Notes: generated by a model not told the origin, from the letters alone. DNA of 38,506 bases from Basidiobolus meristosporus CBS 931.73 (GCA_002104905.1 MCFE01000763.1:1-38506), one strand, 5' to 3'; counted from the first letter of the stretch, positions 8,795 to 19,435 are shown. Numbers and translations are program-made.

Positions 8795-8990
8795 TCAGAT
8801 ACAGCATCTCTGGCCGGACTTGCATCCGGTATCCCAGAATACTGATCTCCAACCGGTGGGGCAGCTACCGGAAACGCACAAGGAGCCTCTTGAGTTCCCT
8901 TGGGCTTGGCACGAGAGAGCATCTACGGAGCGGACTGGAGCTGGCCACAAGGAAGGCGACCATCAGGGAGACTGCAAACTTCTTCATCAT
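8795..8990 (-). pseudogene. Six-cysteine peptide gene, copy 2, frameshifted
   Basis: Nearly identical to the copies at 7497 and 10067, with ATG at 8990 and stop at 8795-8797, but 196 bp instead of 198. One C and one A are missing near 8930-8935, at the end of the signal-peptide region (GAGCGGACTGG against GAGCCGGAACTGG). The mature six-Cys segment is undamaged but out of frame with the signal peptide. The TATATA leader is intact. A sequencing error cannot be excluded from this copy alone. Confidence 0.8.
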
Positions 8991-9694
8991 TGTTTTGATT
9001 GAGAGCTTAGTGTGTGAATGATGTCTAGCAGCAGGGTTGGCTCAATATATAGGCGTCATTTCCACATTGTTGTACATACTTTTGTCAATAGTTGCTGTGG
9101 CTAGCTCTACGAATGATTGTACATGAGAAGAAGGCTACCTGGGTAATGTAAACCAGTTCCACAGAGCTGCAGCATTGAGATGATGTTAATACACAAAAAC
9201 AAATTGGCAATCCATGAACCGGGTTGCTCATCAGACATGCTATTGTGTAGTGGTAGTCCTACACCAATAAAGCATCTTTGGCCTCTAACTGGAAAGTAAA
9301 TCAAGACCTCAAGATGCATAGACAATCTCGATAATTACGTTTACTGTAACATGTACATTCCATGACTGTTGTGGCTAAGCAGTCTGTGACAACGGAATGA
9401 GTGTGGATACATTGATTACAGTCAAATCTACCATTTGAGACTTAAAGCGGTAATGATATTCAATCGAGATATGCAAAGTCCTAGGTAACACTGTCGCTTA
9501 TAAAGTATAAATGAATCTTGATTTTTAGCTAGATGCTGCTATTTGCAATAACACGCAAGTATTGATACAACTTTAGTGTTTGTAACGACTTGCATTGATT
9601 TTGCTACAAGTAAATATAGATATGAGATTGCTGTCCCACTTGGGAATTGAAATATGTTGTATTCTTTACAACGACTTAGCCGATAATTCATTAG

Positions 9695-9910
9695 ATAATT
9701 TATTAGGTAGATACAACATCTTTGGTGTTCCGGAATATCAAACTTTGACTTATGCCTGAAAGGCGCAAGTAGAGAGTGTCAACACAACTGGCCTCCATAA
9801 TGGCAGGTAAGGAAAGTTGTAATATGTAAGGTAAGCAAGTCCTCTTGACGCATGAGCAATATAGGACATCATGTACACTGTTACTTATCCTTCCTCTGTG
9901 CAAAACACTC
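9695..9910 (-). pseudogene. Old decayed relative of the six-cysteine peptide gene, second copy
   Basis: Paralogous to 8180-8410 over its whole length (TAGATACAAYATCTTTGG, GGCGCAAGTAGAGAGTGTCA). It shares the same scattered blocks with the intact peptide genes. No signal peptide or cysteine array remains in frame. Confidence 0.5.
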
Positions 9911-10066
9911 TCTCACATAAAGAGGAGGCAAACATATTTTGCTACACTTTGGCTATATAGTTGCTGCTTGCTTCTTAAGCGTCAATCTCCGAATACTCTG
10001 TCCTGTTTCTAGCATCTGCATTATTGTGTGTAAATTCAACATTGAACATATTGGATTTATTAACTA

Positions 10067-10264
10067 TCAGATACAGCATCTTTGGCCAGACTTGCATCCA
10101 GTATCCCAGAACACGGATCTCCAACCGGTGGGGCAGCTACCGGAAACGCACAAGGAGCCTCTTGAGTTCCCTTGGGCTTGGCACGAGAGAGCATCTACGG
10201 AGCCGGAACTGGAGCTGGCCACAAGGAAGGCGACCATCAAGGAGACTGCAAGTTTCTTCATCAT
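10067..10264 (-). CDS. Secreted six-cysteine peptide, copy 3
   Basis: 65 residues, identical to copy 1 except F5L in the signal peptide; all six mature cysteines (28, 39, 44, 57, 63, 64) are kept. TATATAT at 10319-10325 is 55 bp upstream. An identical mature peptide in two copies while flanks differ by indels suggests recent duplication, conversion or constraint. Confidence 0.85.
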   Translation of the reverse strand: MMKKLAVSLMVAFLVASSSSGSVDALSCQAQGNSRGSLCVSGSCPTGWRSVFWDTGCKSGQRCCI

Positions 10265-10318
10265 TGTTTTGATTGAGAGCTTAGTGTGTGAATGATGTCT
10301 AGCAGCAAGGTGAGCTCA

Positions 10319-10325
10319 ATATATA
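10319..10325 (-). promoter_or_regulatory. TATA box of six-cysteine peptide copy 3
   Basis: TATATAT, 55 bp upstream of the ATG at 10264. Confidence 0.6.
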
Positions 10326-10935
10326 GGCGTCATTTCCCCATTGTTGCACATACTTTTGTCAATAGTCGCTGTGGCTAGCTCTACAAATGGTTGTGCAAGA
10401 GAAGAAAGTTACCCGGGTAATGTAAACCAGCTCAGAAGGCTACCTGGGTAATGTAAACCAGTTCCACAAAGCTGCAGCATTATGGCATAGTGATACAGAG
10501 TTAATGTGGTATTAATACACAAAATCAAAATCCATAAACCGGGTTGCTCATCAGATATGCTATTGTGTAGGGGTAGTTCTACACCAATAAGGCATCTTTG
10601 GTCTCTAACGGGAAAGTAAATCAGGACCTCGAGATGCATAGACAATGTTGATAATTACGTTTACTGTAGCATGTACATTCTATGGCTGTTGTGGCTAAGC
10701 AGTCTGTAACAATGGAATGAGAGTGAATACCGTTTGAGACTTAAAGCGGTAATGATATTCAATCAACATATGCAGGTAACACTGTCGCTTATAAAGTATA
10801 AATGATATATAACATTGTTGCACATGGTCTGCGATAAACACTAGCTAGAGAACCCCAAAAATACCGATGAATCTTGATTTTAAATCTAGATGCCGCTATT
10901 TGCAATAACACGCAAGTGTTTGTTGGATGACTCTT

Positions 10936-11380
10936 TGATTTTCGTCATTCCACATACAAGTAAATATAGATATGACTAAGTGGTATGCAATGGCTTTGTG
11001 GATAAGAAGCTTACTACTTTCCATTCATTAAAGTGGTGAAGTTTATCCGCAGCTTACATTAATAAGACTTTACCCGTGGAAATACACACTGAAGATTAAG
11101 ATATTTACCATCTGGGCACTAACTGCCTGATCCTCTTTCCCTCATATCCCGACATGTGCTTGTGCATACAAGTGCGTTGTTAGACTTGGTATTGCCACTA
11201 TTGCCCTACTTAGAGTTGAACCAAGAGTACTGGTGAAATGAGCAAAGTGCCATTTAATGAATCAATAAGTGCTGCGCATTGTCCTTGTCAAGCCACAACA
11301 AAATATTCGGTTAGGCCATCAATCCATTCAAGTTGTTCATGTCTCTAGAGCGGGTTAAGTCTTGGCATAGTGGTGGGCTG
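10936..11380. other. Intergenic stretch, nothing identified
   Basis: No open frame with paralogues and no RNA gene seen. The end (11320-11380) resembles the first 80 bp of the window and marks the left edge of cassette copy 3. Confidence 0.45.
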
Positions 11381-11461
11381 AGATGATAGACCCGAATCGA
11401 GGCTACATTCACTGCGTTGGTGGCAAGAAAACTGAGTATGTAACACCGCAGGTTTGTTCAT

Positions 11462-11719
11462 TCATTTCAATGAAGCCTTTTTGGATGAGAAATAGAAGTA
11501 CGATAACAGCCATGCATCCTCAATACTTCGGTGTATGCGTTGGTATGCCAGCCAAACTCCGCACTTTCCATTGTAAGATGAGCTATGAGGAATCAAGTCG
11601 GCAATCTCCAGAATAACCGTGTCAAACACTCTTCTTCCGGATTGAGCGTTTTCTTTGGCGCATTTGTCTACCCATAGACCATGGTTACTGAGATGTGAGT
11701 GTAATATACAACAATGCAA
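11462..11719 (-). pseudogene. Family K relic, second copy
   Basis: An open frame of 85 codons paralogous to 253-483, with the core KENAQSGRRVFDTVILEI. The 5' side meets unrelated inserted sequence just beyond 11715, so the true N-terminus is absent. Probably a truncated gene or isolated exon. Confidence 0.35.
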
Positions 11720-12415
11720 GGCATATTTTAAGAGAACACGTACGCTTTTGGACCTGACTTACCGGAGTAAGGACTTCACCTTTGAAACAGTGTCTGTGGT
11801 ACTAGGGGATCGAGCTAGAAGCGAGATAAATAGATTGATGATTACAATGCCTCTCTGTACCCCCCCCACTGGCCCTATGCCCCAGCACAGATAGCTATTG
11901 CCCGAAATCATTACGCAGGAGTGTCACCATACAGTCATTCCTGAGGTATGTGAGTGTGGTATGGGTCTACTAAGGAACAGTAAAGGTAGCTTAAAGCGAT
12001 GGTAATGAATATTAAAGCATTGTAATAAATAATCTCAATCCCATAACTCTTAGCCCCTTCATTCTATCTTTCGCTAAATTTGGATTTTCGAACAATTGAG
12101 CAGTTGGGTAGAGTGGCGTCTATCTGTAGCTCAAGCTTCTGGAGAACTGGTTGGGTGAAGGCTTGAGTAGTGGGTCCCTGCTGATGATTTCGATCCATGT
12201 CGAGGGCGTTGTCCTCTGGAGCCTAGTGTTGACATTGGCATCTTCAAGTAATTGCGAGATGGCAAGGTTATTAAAGACTTGGGGAACGCGTGAGGCTGGC
12301 AACAGAGCAACGAAAACCAAGCGCACTGGAGCAGTCAGAGGTTGGCAAGTCTGAGTGGATGGTCACCAGTAGCCGCTACAATAAAGTTCGACTACCGACT
12401 TACTCTTTTCCGTAT
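11720..12415. other. Insertion between K and L in cassette copy 3
   Basis: These roughly 700 bp are missing at the matching point of copy 1 (about 450-465). They contain a C8 run at 11860-11867 and a minus-strand open frame at 12120-12326 with a hydrophobic start (LVFVALLPAS) but no ATG and an upstream in-frame TGA. No mobile-element termini or target-site duplication could be seen. Confidence 0.4.
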
Positions 12416-12651
12416 TTTTATGCAAAGTTGTGTGCCCGCTTAAACATTCAGTTATGAATTTGATTTTAATGATCAGAAAACTGTAATCGTAATCAAACAA
12501 GTATGTCATTTTGCAAACAAAATTTTAAGTATTTTTCTTTTCTTTGCTTGCTGATTTTCAATATGAATATGTAGCGAGAGAGATTGGTATTTTGTTTTGA
12601 TTTTTGAATGATAATTGGGTAACAACAAGCTGTCAGAATGTGCAGACCGTC

Positions 12652-12805
12652 CTCGCCAGGCTGTTGGAATAATCAACCGGCAAGTTCATCAACTGAACAG
12701 GTCCTAAGGTCCCGAAAGACCGATCGGCCACTGTTCACACTTCCCTTTACGGACAGCGCACTACATGTCATCTACCAGCTTGGTATTAGTGTCTTTGGTT
12801 GGGAA
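12652..12805. other. About 150-bp segment present only in cassette copy 3
   Basis: Copies 1 (about 671) and 4 (about 26940) run directly from CCGTCCT to CTGGGAATG. Copy 3 has 150 bp between them. No clear target duplication, so insertion here or deletion elsewhere cannot be decided. Confidence 0.5.
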
Positions 12806-12984
12806 ACAAAGACTGGGAATGTACTATATACATAATCCTGTAAAGTACAGTCGTAACGATACCAAACGACAGATGCTCCCTATTTATAGGAGAAAAATCG
12901 AGAAACAATTTTCTACTCATTTCGTGGACAAATCCCATAATATTGAAATCGACGAAAATAACTAGTATTATATAATCTGTTCTG

Positions 12985-13345
12985 AAATGCAAACATTGAC
13001 TATGAAATTACCAACTACGTAAGAACAGTGCCATTCCTGAGTGCACGCCTCAAGCCCTTGCTTGAGAAATCGTAGGTATGAGTCGTTTTGCGTCTCACGA
13101 ATAATACAATCGTATGTTGACTTGAACCATAAATCACATTTCCGGCATTTTGACCCCAAATATCGGCTCAATTATTTACAGTTCGTATAGAATGAGTAGA
13201 CAAACGTTGAAAATGGCGTTCAAACAGTTCTCCAAAAGCGGTAGTTGATGCACAACGCTGATTGAGTTTCTCTATCCGGCTATATTGCATGCACTATTTC
13301 ACCCTTGCCACCAACCAAATGTAAAGCGTCCCCGTTTCTCCGGTG
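12985..13345 (-). pseudogene. Family L relic, copy in cassette 3
   Basis: Matches 870-1190 and 27130-27520. An extra G near 13077 shifts the frame within the conserved IRETQNDSY segment relative to the other two copies. Upstream, LHLVGGKGEIVHA survives before a stop. Confidence 0.4.
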
Positions 13346-13520
13346 TGTGTCGTTGTGAGGTATTGTAAAATGTCGATTCTTCTTGGACTAGTACACTGTG
13401 TCTACCGTGGATTGATAGTCTATGATACTGTGAGAATAGGGTAGTTGTGCAAAGAGGGCTTATTTGTTTTGCCTACTCAATATTCTCAGTTTAGATTGAT
13501 TTATCTGTTAGGCGCAATTG

Positions 13521-13982
13521 TCAGCACAATGAGTGTATTGAATATTTTGTTCTTTCACGCATTGTCTCTATTACTGGGGTTGTGTACTGTACATCTTGGG
13601 TGGGCTGCATCAGAACGTAGGGAGAGAAAGAACTGTGGTCCTTTTGCTTGGCATATTCTAATGCGTTGCCCCGACCCTCCAGCTCAAGAATGGGCCCTGA
13701 CTTGACACTGAAGCCTTTCTTTCGACTGGCATTAGCAATGTTCAGGCTATCATGCTTTCGGGTCACGGTAGTGAAAACCTGACGCAATAACGGGGATTGG
13801 ACATTGGGCGTCTTAAAGACAGATAAAACTCGAACGTTTTGGTAGTAATCGGTCGCATACTGTACACATGGTAAACTGCGATAATGAACCCTTCTATACT
13901 CGCGAGTGCATGGAGAAGAACAGCCGATTGGGGCAGCAACGGCAACTTGATTCGCGGCAAGGCCTACAGTAATAAAGCGCAT
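13521..13982 (-). CDS. Secreted protein family A, cysteine-poor copy
   Basis: The frame is open further upstream to 14063, but the family start and signal peptide align with the internal ATG at 13982, giving 153 residues (MRFITVG..., cleavage near AVA-AP). It lacks three residues in the signal peptide and several in the centre. The first three cysteines remain (GCSSPC and LPC). The fourth is replaced (DYY instead of GCY) and the C-terminal C-x3-C pair is gone; the last residue is a lone Cys after a frame-altered tail. It is open but may be on the way to a pseudogene. Only a weak TATA-like CTATAC lies about 30-35 bp upstream. Confidence 0.6.
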   Translation of the reverse strand: MRFITVGLAANQVAVAAPIGCSSPCTREYRRVHYRSLPCVQYATDYYQNVRVLSVFKTPNVQSPLLRQVFTTVTRKHDSLNIANASRKKGFSVKSGPILELEGRGNALEYAKQKDHSSFSPYVLMQPTQDVQYTTPVIETMRERTKYSIHSLC

Positions 13983-14169
13983 GTGGAGCGAATAACGTAT
14001 TTGTGGGCTGTTGTATAGCATACAACATGGGTTAGCTGGGAAAATTGCTATTATATATTTCATGGATTAATCAGGTCATTACTCACACAATTATTATACT
14101 TTTCGAGTACCATCGGTATTTTGCATTCCCTTCACTGGTTATTTTTTCAATTTTCTTCCATTATTTTGT

Positions 14170-14638
14170 GGAACTCACGATGATTTTCTGGAGTATCTTT
14201 GAAGTGGCGACGAGCAGAGCTAAAATACTTCTTGTACCCACCTCTACTGCTGGCTGAGTGATGATAATTTGTAGAGGGTTTGATCAATGACTTGCGCCTG
14301 ATCGAACTGATTTGAGTTGGACAAGGCATTGGCTTTACTGGCAGAATGGCCATTGATGTTGTCCAGTAAGGCATGGGATGGTTGTAAATTTGAAATGTCA
14401 AACCCTTGCAACCCGAAGTCTGGCTCGTTTGCATTGGCCCACTCATCTCCGAATCATCCACCTCCTCAGTTGACGGCTGGTGTTCTTGACTGGGGGGCTA
14501 AGTGTCCTGAAAATAAGCACCCAGTTGTTCGACGCATGGCTCATTGGTTGAGGCTACCTGGGAGCCACCAAGTGGGGTAGCGGAGATTGCTTGCAGTGAA
14601 GCGATGGCGGAAACTAGCAACAGGAAGGAAGGCTGCAT
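14170..14638 (-). pseudogene. Broken copy of secreted protein family B
   Basis: Homologous to 4322-4846. The family ATG is kept at 14638, but a TAG interrupts the frame soon after the second conserved Cys position (itself changed, AYFQDT then stop). Deletions remove part of the middle and the Gln-rich segment. The TATA block upstream is deleted. The basic tail (GGYKKYFSSARRHFK) is still readable. Confidence 0.8.
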
Positions 14639-15080
14639 GACTGATTGGTGAAGTCATGCGGACTCTCTCGATCCCACACAATTAGCTTTATGCGAGCTAG
14701 ATTGATTTAACCTGAGTGCCTCGCCGTTTGCTACTTCTCAAAAAATGTGAGACAGTGCATACACGAAATAGTAATCAGCATTTAATTTCAACCAAGTGCT
14801 TTATAGTATAAAGCTAGCAGTAGACAATGAGAATGTAGACATTGGGAAGAGTGATGCTTAAAAGAGGGCACAGTAGTTCTTGGCGCAATTAGTGTTGTCA
14901 AAAACGCAGTCCGAGTCCTTGGTGCATGTCTGATATTCGGAGCCACTGCAAAAAGACTTTAGCGTCAGTAAGAATGCAAACTTACTAAATGATACCTATA
15001 TGCTACCTTTGGATATTGTTGATGTAACACCACTCTGGTGCACTTTGCTACATATCCAATGCCAAACGAGATAATCGCTA

Positions 15081-15531
15081 CTACTCCATGGCACTGAATA
15101 CCTTGTAAGTTACTGTTTCTGTACAGAAAACTCCATGGCAACTTACCCTTCTCCAGCAGTAGCCTTTGTTACAGCCGCAGATATCCTTGCCGCCTTTTTG
15201 CTTAGTAATCCCACAGACGAGGTTTGAGCTTTTTGCTGTCTGCTCAAAGCGATCCAGGGCATCAAAAAATACGTCAAGAGCACGCTTTGCCACACTATTG
15301 CTCGGTGCTCCCAGGCTTTGAGTAAACTCCTGGATCATCTTCACACATTCCGCGAACCTTACTTCCTTACCAGCGGGAATGGCCTTGAGTGAGGATGGAA
15401 ATTCTTCACTACATGCCTTTACGTTTTTATATAGCTCCACATACTCGGGGGTTGCCGTAATACTGGGCTGGTCACGGTCGAGAGGAGCGGCAAAAGAGGA
15501 TGCCGGCTAAGAGGATATTTCTGAAAAGCAT
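15081..15531 (-). pseudogene. Secreted protein family C, signal peptide frameshifted
   Basis: Homologous to 28951-29445. The ATG (15531) and a TATAAA-like box (about 15574) are present, but a 14-bp deletion within the signal-peptide coding region (about 15500-15510) puts the start out of frame with the rest. About 130 downstream codons remain open, with two in-frame losses (ATNGVD-like and WEN positions). All seven family cysteines are kept plus an extra one (CHGVFC), so the break looks recent. Confidence 0.75.
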
Positions 15532-15670
15532 TTTGTCGTTAAGTGTTTCTTGAATGGTCACTCCTCTTTGGGCTTTATATTCGTATATGTGTATCTTCTT
15601 AGTTCCCACGACTATCAATCACTAAGTTTCAGGTCATACAACATGCAGGTACTGGCGACTGTATATTAAA

Positions 15671-15712
15671 TTGGTAATCCACCTTTGGTAATCCACCTTT
15701 GGTAATCCACCT
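15671..15712. repeat. Minisatellite TTGGTAATCCACCT x3
   Basis: Three perfect 14-bp units. The matching place in cassette copy 4 (about 29600-29627) has one good and one degenerate unit. Confidence 0.85.
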
Positions 15713-15900
15713 GGAGGTTTAGTCTTTCAAGCGAAATACGCATGATTTGTCATATTTTTGTATTTCAGGTACATGCAACTGAATGACTACAATATCGTCA
15801 AGAAAAGTCACCCAATTATGAGTAATCGGATTATTATTTGCATTGATCCAAGCTGAAGGCTCCCTTTTGTTACATACAGATTATATTTTTCCACTTGAGC

Positions 15901-16320
15901 AAGTGTTCATATTTTTCCAGATAGACTTCGATACATTTGATGTTGAACAACTAGCTGATATTGAGCTAAGATTCTTTTCGAACAACTAGCGGATATTGCT
16001 TTGCTTTTTTGAGGATGGTTCTTGTTTGCACCCATAATTGCAATAATCCTTTGATTGGTCGTAAAGCTGGTTCAGTCGTTGATATACAATCTTCTACGCA
16101 TCTACGCGGAGCTTTCCCGATTTATTAAACCTTCTCAATCCCATTCAATTAGGCTTCGTTCATAGCATTATGCAAGATAGATTGATTTAACCCGGTTGGC
16201 TTAGAGTACTGGTGTGAATAAATTTATTTGTTGTTTGTCAAGAGTCGACAATATACAGGGATTAGTTGAGGCTACCTTGGACTTTCTTGTTGCAATATAC
16301 GCACTTTTGATTAGTTATAT
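15901..16320. other. Relic leader of gene B and family N fragment
   Basis: 16116-16200 matches the region upstream of gene B (CTTCTCAATCCCATTCAATTAGGCTTCG-like) without a B gene. 16212-16320 matches the family N fragments at 5490 and 36040. Otherwise no gene. Confidence 0.45.
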
Positions 16321-16514
16321 GTGTTCGGCATTGACTGTGCCAATACACTCGAAAACCTGGATTCCCACAATTGATTTATCAGTGTAGCTTGCCTGAATGA
16401 AGGTTTGATATGCGAGCCCATTGGTACCCATGTTCCATCACTAAGCAGGAAGGCGCCACACTTCAAGTCATTGAATAAATGACTGCCATGCATAGCTTCT
16501 CCCCATAAAATAAG

Positions 16515-16716
16515 TTTATACGGCAAATGTAGCATATCCTCCTGATGCAGAGGTATCAGCCTCATCCAAGATAGCTAGATTTAAGTCCTTCACTCTGTGG
16601 TTGAGACCTTCATTCTTGCTTTGGTTGGCGGCATTGAAAGTCAGGGTAATGAAGTCAATCTTGGCCAATTTCTTGATGTAAAGGCCCGCAGTATGTTCCT
16701 TCACTCCTTGTTCAGG
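16515..16716 (-). pseudogene. Alpha/beta-hydrolase fragment (relic 1)
   Basis: Minus-strand pieces match the hydrolase at 31502-32425: KEHTAGLYIKKLA, FITLTFNAA, NEGL and SASGGYAT. In-frame deletions remove the segments between them, including the Cys of the nucleophile elbow. A stop follows. Confidence 0.7.
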
Positions 16717-16729
16717 AATGCATTTTAGA

Positions 16730-18540
16730 CTGTCTTAGGGAGGCAAGGGCACTGCATTGGTACCGCTTCACTGGGGTCACTTGAGTTGAGTGAGCACTTA
16801 GAGGTCAACATTTGGCATTTACCATTACCATGATGAGGCAATGAACCTATTAAAAGATTTTTTGACTCTGTTAATCAGTTCTAACTATATATGAATAATT
16901 AAGTTTTGACAGTGATAATGCTTATGATTCAGGTACACAGCATTTTCTTCACCATCATCTCTCTGCCTCAACCAGAAATTTGCTAGACCAGAAGCTTGGG
17001 AGCTTATATAGTCAAGATTGGACTGAACCAAAAGGCAGTAGAAGAGAATAGGATATGGTAATATCAAAAACCAAATGGAGGGCTGGGTGTACTATATAGG
17101 TGGTTCTTGATTAGATCACTGAAGCTGGGGTTTTACTCCTGACAAAGTATATTGGGCTCAGAGCTCCATACATATTATATTGTGTCTTCTAATGTATGCT
17201 CAAGACAATAAACCAGATACGCAAGCACACAAAACTATTGTTTACAGCAAATACATTATGTGGTAAATTTTGTAATTACACGTAATCATCCATCCAACAT
17301 GATTGCCTAGATTATAGACTACAGGTCAGGCTCTGACAAAGTTCCTTATTGGGGTTTACCTGGAATGGCTCCTCCCAAAAGTACAGGCACTTAGGAAATG
17401 AAATATCTTAAAGCAGCTAATACAGCCTCAAACTTTGCACACATACTCTAGGGACATTCCTAAGCATATTCTATGTGCTTGTCTTACAAAGAGTATACAA
17501 AGAGTACAAATACTACTTTTACTTGAACAAGTCATTAAGTGAATACCCAATAATACACTTACTCTCTCAGTAAATGCAAATATCACCAAGACTCCTACAA
17601 CAAACTGATAGCTTGTATCAAAACTGCTCACATAAAGTTTAGCTGCCTTTTTCTACTACATGAGCCATTCCTTCAACACTTTCAGAGGATATTACCAATA
17701 CCTAGCAGCCTTTTATCATTACTCATAAAGGCTAGCCCATCTATATTATGGTGAATCCAATGTATCCTTGAGAATCTTGATGGTGCACAAGGTGTGCATA
17801 CACATGCAACCTGGTGAATTAGGCATATTGTATTCAGAGTTGGGCTCCTTCAGGATGCTGAGCACTCCTTGATTGTATATAACATTGCAATGAATGAGAT
17901 GCTTTAGTTCCAGTGCATGTTGGAAATGCTCTTCAATATGGTATTATTTATGATAGACATAAATAACTTTTAGTCAGCATACACACATATTCTGATCAAA
18001 CTATAAATAGTCATCAATATATACCAACAGCAGTACAACTGTATTGCTTAGTCATGGATCAATAGTTTCAATTTAAGATGCAAGTATTCAGTGAAGAGGA
18101 AAGCTACTATGCCACTTTAGCTACACAATAACACTTTGGTAAATAGAACCAATATTTGAAGCAAAACATATACACCAGTATGAACTTGGGAATTACAAGC
18201 TGACTCCTTGATGTGGCCTAGAGGTGCTATATATGGGTGCATAGGCCAGATGAGAACTGCTGGAAATCCTGCCTTCCAAGCTCTCTTTATATGCATGTAG
18301 TGGTAGATTTGAATGTGCATTCACAATGTTGATATCTTAGCTGTGCTTGCTGCCTTCATTCTTGTGTGTGATTGGTATGGAACTCAGTTGTTTACTGACT
18401 TATGAAAGGAGCAAAAGCTGGCTAATAACACACAGTAACATGAAGCCATATTGAAGTGCATTGTTCTATGTAATACTCAACAATGGTTCTTAATGACTTC
18501 GAAGCACATGAGGCTGGCATGTTAGAATATAACCACCAAG
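16730..18540. other. Gene-poor AT-rich stretch
   Basis: About 1.8 kb with only short open frames, none having paralogues in the window, signal peptides or promoters. I looked for Ty1/copia or other transposon motifs and found none I can defend. No RNA gene seen. Confidence 0.45.
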
Positions 18541-18549
18541 CAAATCTCT

Positions 18550-18890
18550 TACATTCATGATGGGTAGATAGAGGGTCTAATTGATGACCTATGCTTTGTC
18601 AAACTACTTAGGGTTCAGTAATGCATTGGCCTCACTGGAAAAGCAGCCTTTAAAAATGCCGATTCTTTGCAACTTTACTTTTTAGAATTCAATCTCTCAA
18701 ATCTAAGTCGCCTTCATTGTCAGTCAATGATAGGTCTTTGTTGTTGGAAGCCAGTGCCTCCTGATAACAAGCTCCCAACTGCTCAGCACATAGGTTGTTG
18801 ATGTGAGATACCTGAGATTGACAAAGATGTGATTACCGCAACAAGCAAGAGGAAGGAAAGCTGCGTGACTGGAATGGCGGAATCCCTCAG
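18550..18890 (-). pseudogene. Old decayed copy of family B
   Basis: DNA similarity to 4440-4860 runs in order: a GATGACCTATGCTTTGTCAAACT block, GCATTGGCCTCACTGG, CTCCTGATAACAAGC, GATACCTGAGATT and AAGAGGAAGGAAAGCTGC. There are many substitutions and deletions and no frame. It is much older than the 14.2 kb copy and unaccompanied by A or C. Confidence 0.65.
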
Positions 18891-19096
18891 AAAGTTGCCG
18901 TACTTCCATTACTTTCTCTACGCCACTCAAGTTACCATTTATTTATTTGTGACATTAACTTCATGCTAGTCGAGCAACAGATATCATATATCGCATAAAA
19001 TTAGTTTCAGTCATCCATTGGTCAATTGTACGTAGCCATGTAACAGAGCCTGCTTAAATAATGCGGAGGAAAAGGCCTTGATGTCTAAAACTATGA

Positions 19097-19435
19097 GGTG
19101 GCGGCGCTGGCAATGGAAATAGCGGTAGCAGTGGTGATAATAGGAATGGTAGTTGTGGTAGTGGTGCTTTTGATACTGGTAACAGTAGCGGCGGTAGTGA
19201 TGGTGGGAGCGGAGGGGTTAGCAATGGTGGCAATAACGGAAATGGGGCTGGAAGCTGTGATTTTGAAGGTATTGGCAATGGCGGTGTTAATGAGAGCGGA
19301 GACGGCAGGGATGATTGTGTTATATTAAGAGCCAGGGCCATGTGGGATCATGCAAACTCGCTCTCCAAAACAGTGGGACTTGCCATGAAAGCAACAGATG
19401 GCTTCCGTTATGCTCAATGTTTGCACACTGCCTAA
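19097..19435 (+). other. Gly/Ser/Asn-rich open frame, no start codon
   Basis: Following a TGA, a 112-codon plus-strand frame encodes a Gly/Ser/Asn-rich stretch (about 72 residues, with single Cys) and then a normal-composition tail (RARAMWDHANSLSKTVG...) to TAA. There is no ATG at the beginning. An AG directly before the frame could be a 3' splice site, so this may be a last exon or a truncated gene. GGT/AGT/AAT codons dominate. The shifted readings of the same DNA (Val/Ala-rich, Pro/Leu-rich) are artefacts. Confidence 0.3.

Larger units (their letters stand above)
7441..10935. repeat. Tandem array of six-cysteine peptide gene units
   Basis: Units of about 0.9-1.3 kb repeat here. Each has a 3' flank (ACATTGAACGTA-like), a peptide gene or its decayed relative, a TATATA leader, a short GGTAATGTAAACCAG element and a tail (GTTGTGGCTAAGCAGTCTGT-like at 8415, 9369 and 10685). 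Young copies are at 7497, 8795 and 10067; much older ones at about 8180-8410 and 9695-9910. Confidence 0.8.
11380..15900. repeat. Subtelomeric cassette, copy 3 (K-L-A-B-C)
   Basis: Same order as the other copies. Relative to copy 1 it carries about 700 bp of extra sequence between K and L (about 11715-12415) and about 150 bp extra at 12652-12805. The tail at 15640-15860 matches 29560-29830. There is no tRNA at its end. Confidence 0.7.

Noticed and set aside
15671-15712. CRISPR-like short regular repeat
   Set aside because: Only three contiguous 14-bp units without spacers, in a eukaryotic chromosome; it is a minisatellite.
16311-16565. Frame with LWGEAMH, recalling the Ty1/copia integrase WGEA motif
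   Set aside because: Only seven residues match. The expected order of integrase and reverse transcriptase is not present nearby, and no LTRs were seen.
17428-17631. Possible reverse-transcriptase-like fragment (KLYV... LLGIHL)
   Set aside because: No YxDD motif and no supporting neighbouring domains; a chance resemblance is likely.
19054-19341. Pro/Leu-rich minus-strand frame and Val/Ala-rich plus-strand frame (19098-19328)
   Set aside because: Both arise from the GGN/AGN-rich DNA of the Gly/Ser/Asn frame. Composition is extreme and no start context supports them.
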